A stretch of 64,000 nt of DNA from Geoalkalibacter subterraneus (lineage in GTDB: Bacteria; Desulfobacterota; Desulfuromonadia; Desulfuromonadales; Geoalkalibacteraceae), in the NCBI RefSeq assembly GCF_000827125.1, contig NZ_CP010311.1:1798001-1862000 (forward strand), written 5' to 3'. Each line of letters begins with the position of its first letter. Position 1 is the first letter of the stretch. The notes under the pieces are model-generated. The model had not been told where the DNA came from. It ran no database searches and saw nothing but the letters and a program-made list of their open reading frames with translations. Positions 53,001 to 62,563 of this stretch are shown one piece after another. Position numbers and translations under genes: made by a program.

Positions 53001-53235
53001 CTACCCGGACAGCTCGCTTGCTTACGCAAAACAGATCCACAAGGGCAGTTCGCCCCCGCAGGCGCTCAGCTCCGCCGTCAAAGCATGGAAGGGCGGCTAC
53101 CATGTGCCCGGCGAGGGGGATGACAACTGGCTGCGGTATGCCCTGCGAGACACGCCGCCGTTCGATGAAGACTTCGAATACCTGGCTGTTCAGATATTTC
53201 AGCCTCTGCTTGCGGTGCGGGAAAAACTGGCATGA
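50002..53235 (+). CDS. recC: Exodeoxyribonuclease V subunit RecC
   Basis: 1077 residues, slightly shorter than E. coli RecC (1122). Recognises Chi and splits the strands in the RecBCD complex. Recognised by the N-terminal HFRLHTSNRLETL, QSRGMQRWL and FPFPNAFIWD motifs, IPFRIADRG, and the central AIPFRVVVLAGMNDGVFPR block. First gene of recC-recB-recD; the ATG at 50002 is one of two in-frame choices. The upstream IS and a GTGAGG-type repeat occupy its promoter region. Confidence 0.95.
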   Translation: MSHFRLHTSNRLETLFDRLAEIVAVPAGSPLTPEVIVVQSRGMQRWLSLRLAERFGVWSNDEKSFPFPNAFIWDIFRRLLPELPRSSAFEPDTLTWRIMAALPELIEEGGFDAPRRYFRSGSDPLKLYQFARRMADLFDQYTVYRPEMLRAWEQGGGDEDEPWQAVLWRRLAGEGRPAHKGAVLETFLEMAESGAVAQEQLPARVAIFGIPSLPPMHLAVFQALAHYVEINLFLLNPSREYWGDIVSAREAVRRKRQLSFDGFIESDLYLSAGNPLLASLGGLGRDFFRMLLENLDFEEEHSCFGEPVENSLLHALQSDILMLRERPGRNAPRLTIGADDPSVRIHSCHSPLREMEILHDQLLDLFNRNADLKPNDIVVMIPDIETYGPYISAVFEGMGDERRIPFRIADRGMRGQNEAADAFLKILALPGGRCGAAQVLDILEAPAVLHSAGMTVGDLDVVRGWVRETGIRWGIDAQDRQRQGVPAYEQNSWRAGLDRLLLGYACGDGDRLLDGILPFAPVEGGQAHPLGSFVDYAEKLFAVAGDLHKLRSPAQWADFLEEVLDLFFQPSRDFEEELEALRQQVRRLREHAGAAQYETDIPLEVVRNCLDEALQQSASAHGFLAGGVTFCALLPMRAIPFRVVVLAGMNDGVFPRTPQPAGFDLIARRPRPGDRSVRSEDRYLFLEALVSAREHLLISYVGQSVRDGSSLPPSVLVSELLDVIERGFQLKEGRLLDQLVVEHRLQAFHPAYFAENSGLFSYSRENAAARVARSSASRSPQSLVGDPLEVTDDTNDVSVDDLVRFFRHPTRFFLDRRLGIRLGEAQAPLNEREPLELDGLENFRLMNALVEDHLAERAHAHDTRYYQAQGVLPPGAAGEALFARCSRQAQQFSERLQSWRDEQSPRLDIELSLGGYRLHGRLNPGGRESLLRCRFGRIRGGDLLEAWICHLIMACCGNACETVLVGRDEGWRIPPPDDGVTPLEALLSLYGEGCRRLLHFYPDSSLAYAKQIHKGSSPPQALSSAVKAWKGGYHVPGEGDDNWLRYALRDTPPFDEDFEYLAVQIFQPLLAVREKLA

Positions 53236-56200
53236 CACATCGACCGACTGCATTCGACCTTGAGAAAAGCCCGCTGCATGGCCGCAACCTGATCGAGGCC
53301 AGCGCCGGCACCGGCAAAACCTACACCCTGGCGGCGCTTTTCGTACGACTGATCCTCGAAAAAGGACTGCGCGTCGATCAGATCCTGGTGGTGACCTTCA
53401 CCGAAGCCGCGACCGAAGAACTGCGCGACCGCGTCCGCAGGCGATTGCGTGAAGCCTGTGATGTTTTTGCCGACGCCTGTGACGACCCCGATCCGCTGCT
53501 CGCGCATCTGCACGGCATGAGCCGCAATCCAAAGCGCGACCTGGGGCGGCTGCAGGAGGCGCTGGTCAGTTTCGACCAGGCGGCTATTTTCACCATCCAC
53601 GGATTCTGCCAGCGCACCCTGCAGGAGAAGGCCTTCGAGAGCGGGGCGCTGTTCAACACCGAACTGGTCACCGACCAGCAGAGCCTGCTGCGGGAGACGG
53701 TGGATGATTTCTGGCGGAATCAATTCATCGAAGCGGGGCCGCAGTGGGCCGCCTGGGCTCAGCGTCAGGGGGCGGCCCCCGGCGCGTTGTACCAATTCGC
53801 CCGGGATCATCATGCCTTCGATGCGCCTGAGATCATTCCGCCGCCACAACAAAGAACCGACGACGAAAGTGTTTTCGAAGCCGCCCGATGCTCTTTTGAA
53901 CGGACCGCGGACACCTGGCGCGATCAGCGGGAATCGATCAGCGACCTGCTGATGAACAGTCCGGCTCTCAATCGGGGGAAGTACCGGTTAGACTGGCTGA
54001 CAAACTGGATCGCTGATCTGGATCAGTATCTTGCCGGAGAAGATCTTTTTCCACCCCCTGAAAAGCTCGAAAAATTCTCACAGAGTATTATCCAAACTTC
54101 TGTAAAAAAAGGAGAATATCCTCTCCGGCATTCTTTCTTCGAGCAGGTGGAGGAACTCAGCGAAGCCCTGGATGATCTGCAGCAGTGTTGGCGGCAACGC
54201 CTGATCGAACTGCGCCGGGAGCTGCTGACTTTTGTCGACACTGAACTGCCGCGCCGCAAGCGTAAGCAGAACATCCGGGCTTTCGACGATCTGCTGCGGG
54301 ATCTGCGCCAGGCCCTGTTAAAGGAGGGCGGCGATTATCTCGCCCGCACCCTGCGCATGCGCTATCCGGCGGCCCTGATCGATGAATTCCAGGATACCGA
54401 TCCGGTGCAGTACGGCATTTTCCGCAGTATTTACCCCGACACATCGGCGCTGCTGTTTCTCATCGGCGACCCCAAGCAGGCGATCTACAGCTTTCGAGGC
54501 GCGGACATTTTCGCCTACCTTCAGGCGACCCACGAAATCGATCACCATTACACCCTCGACACCAACTACCGGTCCGACGGCCCCCTCGTTCAGGCGGTGC
54601 AGCACCTGTTTGCTCATCATCCCCGGCCTTTCTGGTTCGATCAGATCAGACTCACCGATGTCCACCCGGCGCCCGGTCGCGATGAACTGTCCCTCGTTCA
54701 TCAGGGCGCGGCAGACAATGCCAGCCTGCACCTGTGGTTCATGCCCCGGGGGGCGGATGGCAAGCCTGTCGCGGTGGAGACCGCAGTGGAAAGGATCGCC
54801 GAATCGGTCGCTACCGAGATCGTCCGCCTGCTGGAGGAGGCGCGCGCCGATCGTCTGCTTCTCGACGGGCGAGAGGTGCGTCCCGGCGATATTGCCGTAC
54901 TGACCCGCAAGAACGCGCAGGCTGCGCTGGTGCAGAAATGTCTGCGCGCCCGCGGGGTGCCCAGCGTCCTGCACGGCAGTGAGAGCCTGTTCGCATCTCA
55001 CGAAATGGAGGAGTTGCGACTGGTGCTGGCGGCGGTGGCTGACCCGGTGCGCGACAGTGCCGTGCGTGCCGCCCTGGGGACGGAGATGCTTGGATTTGAC
55101 GGCCGGGAGCTTGAACATCTCGCTGCGGATGAAGACGCCTGGAACGAACGCCTCGATCGTTTTGTAGCCGACCATGATGCCTGGGCGCGCCGCGGTTTTA
55201 TCCTGATGGCCAACCGGATGCTGGCGCGTGAGGGTGTTCGCGAGCGGCTTCTGGCCTACCCGGATGGAGAGCGCCGGCTGACCAACCTGCTGCATGGCAT
55301 CGAGCTGCTGCACAGGGTTGGCCTGGAGCGGCATCTGGGGATGGAAGGGGTGTTGAGCTGGCTTGACAACCAGCTTAACGAGAAGCCGACCCGCGAGGAA
55401 TACCAGATGCGGCTGGAAACGGACGAAGAGGCCGTCAAACTCGTCACCATCCATCGCAGCAAGGGTTTGGAATATCCCATCGTCTTCTGCCCCTTCGCCT
55501 GGGAGCACTCCAGGCCGCGCTCCGACGACAGCCTGCTTTTTCACGACCAGAACAGCGGGCGTCTGACCCTGGATCTCGATCCGGAAAAAGAGGGCGAGCA
55601 CTACCAGTGGACCCTGCAGGAAAACCTGGCTGAAAATCTACGGCTGATGTACGTGTCCGTGACCCGTGCCCGCAATCGCTGCTACCTGCTGTGGGGGGCG
55701 ATCAACCAGAGTGAATCCTCGGCACCCGCCTACCTGTTTCACACCGCTGACCAGACAGAGGAGAGGGCGCTGGAAGAGCAGGTCCGGATGGTCAAGGGGA
55801 TGGATGATGAAGAGATGCGCCGACACTTGGAGAAACTGGTGGCAGGCAGCGGCGGCAATCTGACCCTGACCGATCTGCCGCAACCGGACGAGCGTTCATG
55901 GCAGGCGCCGCCCGCAGAAGGAGGTTCGCCGAATTGTCGCGAATTCAGGGGAGAAATCCCCCTGGACTGGCGTATTGCCAGTTTCTCTTCGCTGGTGGCG
56001 GGGCAGGGCGAAGAGCGCCTTCTCCCCGATCGCGACCCGCTGGTGCTGAGCGCGCCGGAAACGGGCGAGGAGGATGAAGAACCGGCCGGGGGACGCTTCG
56101 ACGATATCCTTTATTTCCCTCGCGGAGCCAGACCTGGCAGCTGCCTGCACGAAATCTTCGAGGAGATCGACTTCACCCGCCCCGATGACGGTGTGACGCG

Positions 56201-56852
56201 GGACGTGATCGATCGCAAGCTGCGCCTGTTCGGTTTCGATCCGCAATGGGGGGATGCTGTACATGCCATGGTCCGCCGCGTGCTGGGGGCCGAGCTGCCG
56301 GGGGACTTCGGCACGGTCTGCCTGGGCTCCCTGTCCGCCGGGGATCGCCTGGCCGAGATGGAATTTCATTTCCCCGCAGGGCGGGTATCCGCTCCAGGTC
56401 TGCGGCAGGTGTTCGCTTCCGGCGATCTCAATGTGGAGGCGGTCAGCGGTCCCCTGTTCGGGGGGCTTGAGTTCGCACCGGTGCAGGGCTTTATCAAAGG
56501 GTACATCGACCTGGTGTTTGTTCACGACGGGCGTTACTACCTGGTGGACTGGAAGTCCAATCATCTGGGCAACCGCCGCGTCCACTATCACCCCGGGGCC
56601 CTGCGCCGCACTATGGTTCGCGATCATTACCTGCTGCAGTACCATCTTTACAGCGTCGCCCTGCACCGCCTGCTGCGCGCGCGCCTGCCCGGCTATGAGT
56701 ACGACCGGCATTTCGGCGGGGTCTATTACCTGTTCCTGCGGGGCGTTGCGCCGGAGGAGATGCCCGGCGCCGGAGTCTATTACGATCGTCCGAGCCCGCG
56801 CCTGCTGACGGCTTTGGATGGCTTTTTAAGGGAAGGGGAGAAGCTGACATGA
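53232..56852 (+). CDS. recB: Exodeoxyribonuclease V subunit RecB (helicase-nuclease)
   Basis: 1206 residues. The UvrD-like 3'-5' helicase has Walker A ASAGTGKT (24-31), TFTEAATEELRDRV, LIDEFQDTDPVQY, GDPKQAIYSFRGAD and TIHRSKGLEYPIVF. The C-terminal nuclease has its motif in GYIDLVFVH and LVDWKSNHLG (about residues 1090-1108). It starts 4 bp inside recC and ends 4 bp inside recD, so the three subunits are translationally coupled. Loads onto double-strand ends for recombination repair. Confidence 0.96.
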   Translation: MTHRPTAFDLEKSPLHGRNLIEASAGTGKTYTLAALFVRLILEKGLRVDQILVVTFTEAATEELRDRVRRRLREACDVFADACDDPDPLLAHLHGMSRNPKRDLGRLQEALVSFDQAAIFTIHGFCQRTLQEKAFESGALFNTELVTDQQSLLRETVDDFWRNQFIEAGPQWAAWAQRQGAAPGALYQFARDHHAFDAPEIIPPPQQRTDDESVFEAARCSFERTADTWRDQRESISDLLMNSPALNRGKYRLDWLTNWIADLDQYLAGEDLFPPPEKLEKFSQSIIQTSVKKGEYPLRHSFFEQVEELSEALDDLQQCWRQRLIELRRELLTFVDTELPRRKRKQNIRAFDDLLRDLRQALLKEGGDYLARTLRMRYPAALIDEFQDTDPVQYGIFRSIYPDTSALLFLIGDPKQAIYSFRGADIFAYLQATHEIDHHYTLDTNYRSDGPLVQAVQHLFAHHPRPFWFDQIRLTDVHPAPGRDELSLVHQGAADNASLHLWFMPRGADGKPVAVETAVERIAESVATEIVRLLEEARADRLLLDGREVRPGDIAVLTRKNAQAALVQKCLRARGVPSVLHGSESLFASHEMEELRLVLAAVADPVRDSAVRAALGTEMLGFDGRELEHLAADEDAWNERLDRFVADHDAWARRGFILMANRMLAREGVRERLLAYPDGERRLTNLLHGIELLHRVGLERHLGMEGVLSWLDNQLNEKPTREEYQMRLETDEEAVKLVTIHRSKGLEYPIVFCPFAWEHSRPRSDDSLLFHDQNSGRLTLDLDPEKEGEHYQWTLQENLAENLRLMYVSVTRARNRCYLLWGAINQSESSAPAYLFHTADQTEERALEEQVRMVKGMDDEEMRRHLEKLVAGSGGNLTLTDLPQPDERSWQAPPAEGGSPNCREFRGEIPLDWRIASFSSLVAGQGEERLLPDRDPLVLSAPETGEEDEEPAGGRFDDILYFPRGARPGSCLHEIFEEIDFTRPDDGVTRDVIDRKLRLFGFDPQWGDAVHAMVRRVLGAELPGDFGTVCLGSLSAGDRLAEMEFHFPAGRVSAPGLRQVFASGDLNVEAVSGPLFGGLEFAPVQGFIKGYIDLVFVHDGRYYLVDWKSNHLGNRRVHYHPGALRRTMVRDHYLLQYHLYSVALHRLLRARLPGYEYDRHFGGVYYLFLRGVAPEEMPGAGVYYDRPSPRLLTALDGFLREGEKLT

Positions 56853-58723
56853 AAAATGATACCGTTTTCTCTTCCCTCTCACCCATGAGCCGTCGCTTTG
56901 CTGAATTTATCTGCCGTCTGGCCGCAGATGAGTCGCCGAAACTGGTATGGGCGGCAGCGCTGCTGTGCCGCGCGGCGGAGCAGGGGCATGTCTGTCTCGA
57001 CCTGGACCATGCGCAAAGCCTGGTCCCGCATCTGGAGGAAGAGGGCGAAGATTCTCCCGGCCTGAGCCTGCCCGAGGTCGCTTCCTGGACTCGCACCCTG
57101 GGGGAGACTTCGGTGGTGGGCGACCCGGGAACAGATCGACCGCTGATACTCTCGGACCGGCGCTTGTACCTGCAGAGATTCTGGAACCAGGAGGAATCGC
57201 TGTGCCGGGAGATCCGGAAGAGGGCGGCGGAGCCTGTGGCACCTGCAGATGTGGAGCTTGTGCGCGACGGGGTTCGTCGGCTGTTCGGAAGCAGCAGCCT
57301 GGAGATCGACTGGCAGCGGGTTGCCGCCGTCACGGCGTTGACGCATCGCTTCTGCGTCATCTCCGGCGGTCCCGGCACAGGAAAAACCTCCACAGTGGTC
57401 AAGATTCTGGCCCTGCTGCTGGAGCAGAATCCGTCTTCCCTGCGAATCGCCCTGGCGGCTCCCACCGGCAAGGCCGCTGCCCGCCTGGCTGAATCCATTG
57501 GTGCCGCACGCGATCGGCTCGATGTCCCCGCAGAGATCCGTGACGCGATTCCGACAGAGGCGTTGACCCTTCACCGTCTGCTGGGACGTTCCGCCCGCAA
57601 GCGGGGCTTTGTCCACGATGCGGAAAACCCCCTCGACTGTGACCTTGTGGTCGTGGATGAAGCCTCCATGGTGGATCTGCCGCTGATGGCGGCTCTTTTT
57701 GCGGCATTGCCGCCTCATGCCCGGCTGATTTTACTGGGGGACCGTGACCAGTTGGCATCGGTGGAGGCCGGAGCGGTGCTGGCCAATATCTGCGGCCCGT
57801 CGCGAGAGGCCGCCTATTCACCGCCTCATGTGGACAGGGTCTCAGCTTTGGCCGGGGATAAACTTCCCGCTGCTTCCGTTTCGAACCTGAGCGACTCGGT
57901 CGTTTTTCTGCGCAGAAGTTATCGTTTCAGTGACGACAGCGGCATCGGTGCGCTGGCGCGCGCCGTCAACGGCGGCGATGCGCAGGTGGCGCTCAGGTTG
58001 TTGGCTGAGCCTGAACAGGAGGATCTCAATTGGGAGGATCTGCCTCCTGCCGAGCAGATGGCCGAAGTGTTCGAGCCGCTGATCGACGAAGCGTTCCGCC
58101 CCTACCTATCCGCGTCCTCTGCCGTCGAGGCGCTGGCCCGGTTCGATCAGTTCCGTTTTCTTTGCGCCTTGCGCCGCGGGCCCTGGGGGGTGGAAGGACT
58201 TAACCGGTTGACCCAGGCGGCGCTGGCGCGCCGGAGGCTTATCGTGCCGCGCCATGAATTTTATCGCGGACGCCCCATTCTGATCACCGGCAATGACTAT
58301 CGTCTGGGACTGTTCAACGGAGATGTCGGCCTGATCTGGCCGGATGATGAGGCAGGAGGGGCCTTGCGGGCTTTTTTCCCGCGACAGGGCGGGCCGCCGC
58401 GCGCCTTGTCGCCGCAGCGGCTGCCTGCCCACGAAACGGTGTACGCCATGACGGTGCACAAAAGCCAGGGCAGCGAATTCGACCGTGTGCTTCTCCTGCT
58501 CCCCGACCGCCACAGCGAACTGCTGACCCGCGAGCTGCTCTACACCGCCATCACCCGCGCCCGGCACAGCGTAACGATTCGCGGTACGCGCGAGGTCTTT
58601 GAAAAGACCGTTGATGCGCGGGTCCATCGGCATACGGGGTTGATGGAGAAGTTGTGGGGAGGCGGAGAAGTGCGGGACGAGGGACGCGGAACGCAGGACG
58701 CGAAAGACGAAAGAAGGCTTTAG
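56849..58723 (+). CDS. recD: Exodeoxyribonuclease V subunit RecD (5'-3' helicase)
   Basis: 624 residues. SF1B helicase motifs: SGGPGTGKTST (about 171-181), APTGKAAARLAES, VVDEASMVDLPLM, LLGDRDQLASVEAGAVLA, YAMTVHKSQGSEFD and LYTAITRAR. The last 15-20 residues (VRDEGRGTQDAKDERR) are low-complexity and come from GGGACGCGG-type repeat DNA, so the original stop may have been lost and the protein extended. A hairpin terminator follows. Confidence 0.95.
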   Translation: MKNDTVFSSLSPMSRRFAEFICRLAADESPKLVWAAALLCRAAEQGHVCLDLDHAQSLVPHLEEEGEDSPGLSLPEVASWTRTLGETSVVGDPGTDRPLILSDRRLYLQRFWNQEESLCREIRKRAAEPVAPADVELVRDGVRRLFGSSSLEIDWQRVAAVTALTHRFCVISGGPGTGKTSTVVKILALLLEQNPSSLRIALAAPTGKAAARLAESIGAARDRLDVPAEIRDAIPTEALTLHRLLGRSARKRGFVHDAENPLDCDLVVVDEASMVDLPLMAALFAALPPHARLILLGDRDQLASVEAGAVLANICGPSREAAYSPPHVDRVSALAGDKLPAASVSNLSDSVVFLRRSYRFSDDSGIGALARAVNGGDAQVALRLLAEPEQEDLNWEDLPPAEQMAEVFEPLIDEAFRPYLSASSAVEALARFDQFRFLCALRRGPWGVEGLNRLTQAALARRRLIVPRHEFYRGRPILITGNDYRLGLFNGDVGLIWPDDEAGGALRAFFPRQGGPPRALSPQRLPAHETVYAMTVHKSQGSEFDRVLLLLPDRHSELLTRELLYTAITRARHSVTIRGTREVFEKTVDARVHRHTGLMEKLWGGGEVRDEGRGTQDAKDERRL

Positions 58724-58734
58724 GCTGAGGGCTT

Positions 58735-58780
58735 AAGGCATGGGGCAACCCAAAGCCCCAAGCCCAAAGCCTTATTTTTT
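58735..58780 (+). terminator. Rho-independent terminator after recD
   Basis: AAGGC (58735-58739) pairs with GCCTT (58769-58773), and GGGGC with GCCCC inside it; ATTTTTT follows. The T run overlaps the stop codon of the convergent porin gene. Confidence 0.6.
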
Positions 58781-60143
58781 AAAACGTGTACGTGGCGGAC
58801 AAGGTTACAATATCGATATCGTTCTCATAATCGGCGTCGAGGTTGCCGCGGAAGGTATCGTTGGTGGGGGTCGCTTCCAGTTCGATCGAGGAATCCTCCA
58901 CCCAGATATGGGTGTAGCCTGCGTCGAATCCCCAGGAGTCATTCAGCTTGTAATGCCCGCCGAGTGCCAGCCAGGTCCGGTCTGTGGCAGGAATGCGGGG
59001 GGTGCGGGTACGGTCGGGAATCGGGGTTTCGTCGTGGGCGACGCCGATGCGCAAGGCGTATTTTTCTGAAGGTTTCCAGGTCAGACCCAGGGCGTAGAAC
59101 CAGCTGTCATTCCAGTCTTCGATGGTGACGTTGTCCTCTTCGGCCGGGTTGTCGAACTGCACGCGCAGTTCATCGAAGCGGCTCCAGCGGGTCAGCGTGG
59201 CATCAGCCATGACGGCCCAGCGGGGGGTGATTTCGTGATACAGACCGATGGAGACTGTTTCCGGCGTGGTAAGATCGGCGGTGATGCGTGAATCGACAAA
59301 GCGCCCGGTTGCCTGACTGAGCGCAGCGCCCACCCCGTCATTGTCCAGTCTGAAATCGATATCGCCGCGCAGATTATGATGCACCTTGGAGCGATAGGCG
59401 AGGCCGATTCTTGTCCCTTCTCGAGGTTCGATCATTAAACCCAGGTTGTAGCCGAAGCCCCAGTCATCGCCCTCCATCTTGGCGTAGCCGTCATGGCCGG
59501 CCGGAGTTGCATCAGGAAGCTCGATATCTTTTCCATCGGCTTGGGCCTTGGCTTTAGCCGCCATGGCGATGGTGCCGAAATCAATGGCGTTGGTCAGTTC
59601 AGCTTCGGCATACTGAGCCTGGAATCCGAAAGCAAGGGTCACCTTTTCGTTGGCTTTCCAGGCCAGCACCGGATTGATGTTCATGGTCTGCAGTCGTGAG
59701 TTCACCGCGTGGTAGCGTCCGATCCAGTCCCTGTCGTAATTGGTCTCCAGGCCGTAAGGGACAGTAACGGCCAAACCGAAGCGCCACTCATCGGTCAGCG
59801 CCCAGGACACATAGCCCGCCGGCAGCACCACATTTTTGGCCGCATCGCCTTCACTGCTGTTCCCTCCGATAGGCGTCCCGAGAATGGTGGTTGCAGTCCC
59901 GTCCTTCATCTCCGACGAAGGCGCGATGTAGCTGCCGACTACACTGAGTTGGTTGCCCTCGAGCTGCCCGAGGGCGGCGGGATTGAAAAACATGTAGCTG
60001 ACGTCTTCCGCGGCGGCGGTCGCGCCGGCGAAAGCATTGCCCAGCGCCGAGGCGCTCTGCTCCTTCAGTGCAAACCCGGCGGAAAATGCTGGTTGCGCCA
60101 TGACGATAAAAAAAGTCGAAACCAGAAAAACGAACAGAGTGCG
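58779..60143 (-). CDS. OmpP1/FadL family outer-membrane channel
   Basis: 454 residues from the ATG at 60143 (GGAGG upstream). A signal peptide (about 1-22, ending AFSA) is followed by the typical FadL N-terminus GFALKEQSASALGNAFAG and the NPAAL hatch motif. The remainder is a beta-barrel with alternating pattern and a C-terminal Phe (ATYTF). These proteins import long-chain fatty acids or other hydrophobic compounds such as aromatics. The substrate is not evident. Confidence 0.93.
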   Translation of the reverse strand, partial: RTLFVFLVSTFFIVMAQPAFSAGFALKEQSASALGNAFAGATAAAEDVSYMFFNPAALGQLEGNQLSVVGSYIAPSSEMKDGTATTILGTPIGGNSSEGDAAKNVVLPAGYVSWALTDEWRFGLAVTVPYGLETNYDRDWIGRYHAVNSRLQTMNINPVLAWKANEKVTLAFGFQAQYAEAELTNAIDFGTIAMAAKAKAQADGKDIELPDATPAGHDGYAKMEGDDWGFGYNLGLMIEPREGTRIGLAYRSKVHHNLRGDIDFRLDNDGVGAALSQATGRFVDSRITADLTTPETVSIGLYHEITPRWAVMADATLTRWSRFDELRVQFDNPAEEDNVTIEDWNDSWFYALGLTWKPSEKYALRIGVAHDETPIPDRTRTPRIPATDRTWLALGGHYKLNDSWGFDAGYTHIWVEDSSIELEATPTNDTFRGNLDADYENDIDIVTLSATYTF

Positions 60144-60372
60144 CATGGGTGAAGACCTCCAGAAGGATAAATTAAAAATTCTGAAACTCAAAATATCGGC
60201 ACAAAATAGCTATATTGATTATTCATTTCAAGTTTTTTGTAAAACGTCGGTTTGGATTTTTCCGCTCAGGAAATTTTTTGAAAGATTGCCGGAACAAAAA
60301 ATTCCCACTCTCAACGAAAATTTGTTACCCTTGATTTGTCGGTTTCAATTTTTTGCAAGGTGAACTCAATCC

Positions 60373-61224
60373 ATGAGCACAGATTTTCAAAGAGTCGTAA
60401 ATTCCGTTGGCGATCTTCCTCCCATGCCTGCGGTTGCGGTCAAGTTGATCGAGCTGCTGCAGGATCCCAATGCCTCCGCCGGGAGGCTCGCCCGCACCAT
60501 TGCCCATGACCCCGCACTCTCTGCGCGGGTTCTCAAAATCGCCAACTCTTCCTTTTATTCCATGAAGCGTCAGGTGCGGACCCTTGAGAGCGCGATTGTC
60601 GTCATGGGTGAAAAAACCCTGCGCAGCCTGGTGCTGGCCGCCAGCCTCAAGGGGATGAACAAGAGTTTCGGCCTGCTGGAAAAGATGCTGTGGGAGGATT
60701 CCATCGGCTGCGCGATCGGAGCAAGAATTATTGCCCAGCACATGGAAGAGGTGGATACGGAAGAAGCCTTCGTCGCCGGCCTGTTCAGACACCTGGGCAA
60801 AGTGGTCCTGAATTACAGCCATCCTCAGGAATTCCAGTCTTTGATGCAGGCCGTTTACAACGGCGAAGGTTCGCTTCTTGATCTGGAGGGAATATACTTC
60901 CCCTATTCACACGCATTGGTGGGCGCTGCGGTGCTTAACAAGTGGAATTTCTCCGATGGATTGGTCCAGTCCGCGCTGCATCATGCCGACCTGGATATTG
61001 ATGCCGAGGAGGAACCTGCAATCCTGCATCTGGCGGCTGTTGTCAATGTGGCCGGATGCCTGTGCCAGAGGCTGGGGATCGGGCAGCGCGAGCCCGCCCC
61101 GCATCTTGACGTTGCCGAGTCCAAAGGGGCACTGATCCTGGAATTCAGCAGTCGTTACCTGGAAGAGATCGAGAAAGAGATCGGCAGGACTTTTTCTGAA
61201 AACCGGGAATATTTTCTGGGGTAG
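60373..61224 (+). CDS. HDOD-domain signalling protein
   Basis: 283 residues. The HDOD domain spans about 10-215: LPPMPAVAVKLIELLQDPN, DPALSARVLKIANSSFY, ESAIVVMGEKTLRSLVL, FRHLGKVVLNYSHPQEF and HALVGAAVLNKWNF. HDOD proteins are non-catalytic relatives of HD phosphohydrolases and act in stress or motility signalling. No output domain is fused; the C-terminal 70 residues are helical. A shared terminator follows. Confidence 0.9.
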   Translation: MSTDFQRVVNSVGDLPPMPAVAVKLIELLQDPNASAGRLARTIAHDPALSARVLKIANSSFYSMKRQVRTLESAIVVMGEKTLRSLVLAASLKGMNKSFGLLEKMLWEDSIGCAIGARIIAQHMEEVDTEEAFVAGLFRHLGKVVLNYSHPQEFQSLMQAVYNGEGSLLDLEGIYFPYSHALVGAAVLNKWNFSDGLVQSALHHADLDIDAEEEPAILHLAAVVNVAGCLCQRLGIGQREPAPHLDVAESKGALILEFSSRYLEEIEKEIGRTFSENREYFLG

Positions 61225-61294
61225 ATTCACTGCGGGGTTTTTCGGAGGAAAAGTCGAGATGTTTTGAATTTCTCAGAAGGGATCTGTCTAAAGC

Positions 61295-61319
61295 AAGGGG
61301 CCATGCGCCCCTTTTTTTA
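61295..61319. terminator. Bidirectional terminator between the HDOD and HD-GYP genes
   Basis: Stem GGGGC/GCCCC (61297-61301 with 61307-61311) with loop CATGC, followed by seven T. A-rich DNA precedes the stem, so it may serve both convergent genes. Confidence 0.75.
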
Positions 61320-61329
61320 TTAAATTGGT

Positions 61330-62352
61330 TCAGAATCTGAAAAGTTTGAGGAAATGGGTGAAAAGCTGCTGGTCGATATCGGCCAGGATGTGATTTTTCA
61401 TCAACTTCAAGGCATCGAAAGTGCTTTTGCGGGTATGGTAGGGACGGTCTGAAGTCAGGGCTTCATACACATCGGCCAGGCGGCAGATTCGGGCATAGGG
61501 GTGGATGTCCCTGGCTCCCCGCCCATTGGGATAGCCGGTGCCGTCATCTTTTTCATGATGCTCCAGGATGATGATACGTGCCTCGTCGGTCATGTGTCCG
61601 GTCTGCTCAAGCAGCTCATACCCCAGCTGGGGGTGTGTCTGCATCACTTCCCATTCCTGCTGGTCGAGCTTTCCCGGTTTGTTGAGGATCTTCAACGGAA
61701 CTTTACATTTCCCCAGATCGTGAAGAAAAAATCCCGCTGATAATTTGTGCAGGTCGTGATCGGCGCTATCGCCATACAAGATCTTTGTCAGGGCAATGCT
61801 GAAGATGCCGACATTGGTGCAATGGGTGTAGGTGCTCACGTCATGTGCCGTCAATTGAACCAGGCAGCGAGTCGCACGGTCGTCGTGTACGATCAGGTCG
61901 ACTGCCGGCTCAAGCATCTCATGGGCCTGGGTGATAAAGCTGGCGCGGGGGTCAGTGTACACCTTGGACATGATATCGCGACATGCCGAATGTACAAAAT
62001 GGGCTTTGGTTTCCGACGGGCAGTTCGGGTCACGCACCACCATCGACAGCGCATCTTTGAGGTAGTGATAAAAGATTTCGGAATCTTCTTCCCGGATATA
62101 GAGCTCTTCAACGCCGCTATCGAGCATATTCTGGCGGTCCCGGGGTGAAAACGCCAGTCCCTTGCGGGCAAAAAGCGTGTAGCGCGACGTCAGGCGGATC
62201 TTGAGATAGAGGTCGCAGGGCGCGGTGAGTTCCGGGTGCAGACAATGCAGGTCTATAGGGCGAAATGTTTCCGCCTCATCATTCTCATCCTGTTTCAGTG
62301 CAAGATGATGAAGGATATGTTTCGGATGAGGATTTTGGACGAGATAATTCAT
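61330..62352 (-). CDS. HD-GYP domain protein (probable c-di-GMP phosphodiesterase)
   Basis: 340 residues. The HD-GYP domain has HDLGKCKVP, ILEHHEKDDGTGYPNGRG and YARICRLADVYEALTSDRPY; the signature is GTGYP. The metal-binding His/Asp residues appear intact, so it could hydrolyse cyclic di-GMP. The N-terminal 130 residues resemble a DUF3391-like sensory region (LYLKIRLTSRYTLFARKG, RQNMLDSGVEELYI). It faces the HDOD gene across a shared terminator. Confidence 0.92.
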   Translation of the reverse strand: MNYLVQNPHPKHILHHLALKQDENDEAETFRPIDLHCLHPELTAPCDLYLKIRLTSRYTLFARKGLAFSPRDRQNMLDSGVEELYIREEDSEIFYHYLKDALSMVVRDPNCPSETKAHFVHSACRDIMSKVYTDPRASFITQAHEMLEPAVDLIVHDDRATRCLVQLTAHDVSTYTHCTNVGIFSIALTKILYGDSADHDLHKLSAGFFLHDLGKCKVPLKILNKPGKLDQQEWEVMQTHPQLGYELLEQTGHMTDEARIIILEHHEKDDGTGYPNGRGARDIHPYARICRLADVYEALTSDRPYHTRKSTFDALKLMKNHILADIDQQLFTHFLKLFRF

Positions 62353-62563
62353 ACCAGCATGTCACGATGAGGATTGGCGTGAGAAGGAAATTGCTGCCAG
62401 ATACGTGCCATTATAGCACTTTCCAGCCGAACTTCAGACTGCTCATGCTCAACGGGCCGGGCTGCCAATCCCTCTCAGAAATGCTTTGCCCGCCTGCGAC
62501 AGCCATGTTAATCTTTTGTGCTCCGTGAAGGTTAAACTTGCTACCCCTTAATTGCCTTTAATA

